A DNA stretch of 64,000 bases from Prevotella sp. (GTDB lineage: Bacteria > Bacteroidota > Bacteroidia > Bacteroidales > Bacteroidaceae). Below are positions 63,698-64,000 of the stretch, one piece after another. Where the stretch lies: assembly GCA_017847725.1 (NCBI GenBank), contig JAGAXW010000028.1, positions 37,237 to 101,236 of the forward strand. The letters run 5' to 3'. The notes under the pieces are model-generated. The model did not search any database. It saw only the letters and a list, made by a program, of their open reading frames with translations, and had not been told where the DNA came from. The position numbers were made by a program, and so were the translations under genes. Position 1 is the first letter of the stretch, and each line of letters begins with the position of its first letter.

Positions 63698-64000
63698 GTG
63701 TGACTGGGTGTTAGGTGCGAAACTAAGTTTTGGAGAACACAGGCATGCAGCCCTGGTGGGCGCAATCTATCAAAATAGGCTGCACCATCATCTACACCAG
63801 GTATTTCACCGCCTGGAGAGCCTTAGTTTATATCGTGCGACGGCCGTGGTAGATATGTACGACGGCCGTCGCACAATATGACGCCACCGTTACAAAAAAT
63901 GAAATAGGCTATAATGGGAGATGATGCAGACGTGACGAGACAAAAACATAGTTTCACACGTATCTCGCTAAGTGTCAACGATATAAATCTACGTATGAAA
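63698..64000 (+). ncRNA. Structured RNA, possibly the 5' end of a group II intron (runs off the window)
   Basis: Starts GTGTGAC at 63698, which fits the GUGYG 5' end of group II introns. Nested pairings: AAACTAAG 63720-63727 with CTTAGTTT 63822-63829; inside it TGCAGCC 63746-63752 with GGCTGCA 63778-63784 and, as an alternative, CCTGGTG 63752-63758 with CACCAGG 63795-63801. After it a 13-bp hairpin GTGCGACGGCCGT 63835-63847 with 63862-63874. No protein frame was recognised in 63639-64000. An intron-encoded reverse transcriptase would lie beyond the window. Another structured RNA is possible. Confidence 0.4.

Overview
The window is about 55% GC chromosomal DNA from a member of the Bacteroidetes, most likely a Prevotellaceae (Prevotella-like) species. 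The evidence is direct: promoters have the Bacteroidetes form TTTG/TTG-N19-20-TAnnTTTG, there is a SusC/SusD pair, an outer-membrane block in the order DUF6089-type barrel, uppS, bamA, three ompH/skp, a TPR/HTH hybrid regulator, and several secreted proteins that end in the glycine-leucine-tyrosine 'GLYI.(N/D)G.K' tail typical of Prevotella. Genes are tightly packed with many 4-nt ATGA overlaps. No tRNA, rRNA, CRISPR array, transposase or plasmid gene was seen.

Layout. Positions 1-4843 hold the end of a NHLM-type (bacteriocin/RiPP) export operon: two ABC ATPase/permeases (the first cut by the window edge), a TolC-like outer-membrane factor and a lipoprotein membrane-fusion protein. Positions 4943-9117 carry metG, a glycosyltransferase-like gene and a convergent acyltransferase, followed by two tandem palindromic repeats that each contain a complete minus-strand promoter.

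Positions 9321-32861 form an alginate polysaccharide utilisation locus. A FadR-type GntR regulator is divergent from susC; two operator-like palindromes sit on the susC promoter. Then come susC, susD, an IPT/TIG surface lipoprotein, a PL6 lyase, a PL17 oligo-alginate lyase, a KdgF cupin, a hexuronate-type MFS transporter, an SDR that fits DEH reduction to KDG, a secreted esterase, a 1100-residue fusion of a binding-like module, a jelly-roll lyase-like domain and a PL6 domain, a stand-alone copy of the jelly-roll domain, two modular secreted proteins, a 50-residue peptide, and a PL7 alginate lyase. Read together: surface binding and cutting of alginate, import through SusCD, periplasmic trimming to unsaturated monouronate, KdgF ring opening, inner-membrane uptake and reduction to KDG. 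KDG kinase and aldolase are not in the window.

Positions 32862-33600 are a non-coding, palindrome-rich stretch followed by a free-standing 31-residue membrane-peptide gene with its own promoter and terminator. Positions 33721-41545 are a lipoprotein, a barrel protein and the uppS-bamA-ompH x3-murI block. Positions 41552-49156 run mostly on the minus strand: ComEA-like HhH protein, two tandem sodium symporters, CYTH protein, a small membrane protein, prfB and an acyl-CoA synthetase. Positions 49251-53121 carry an M20 deacetylase, a TPR/HTH regulator and a glycosyltransferase. Positions 53139-57732 are a minus-strand operon dut-TPR-DUF4292-type lipoprotein-EnvC-like. After a BASS-family transporter and a dGTPase, a tight minus-strand operon (60279-63491) encodes an HPr-kinase-like protein, an S24/S26 peptidase, a PqqD-like protein and an ABC exporter, a gene set that resembles a lasso-peptide or other RiPP pathway without its cyclase. 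The last 300 bases fold into nested stems after a GTGTG start and may be the 5' end of a group II intron.
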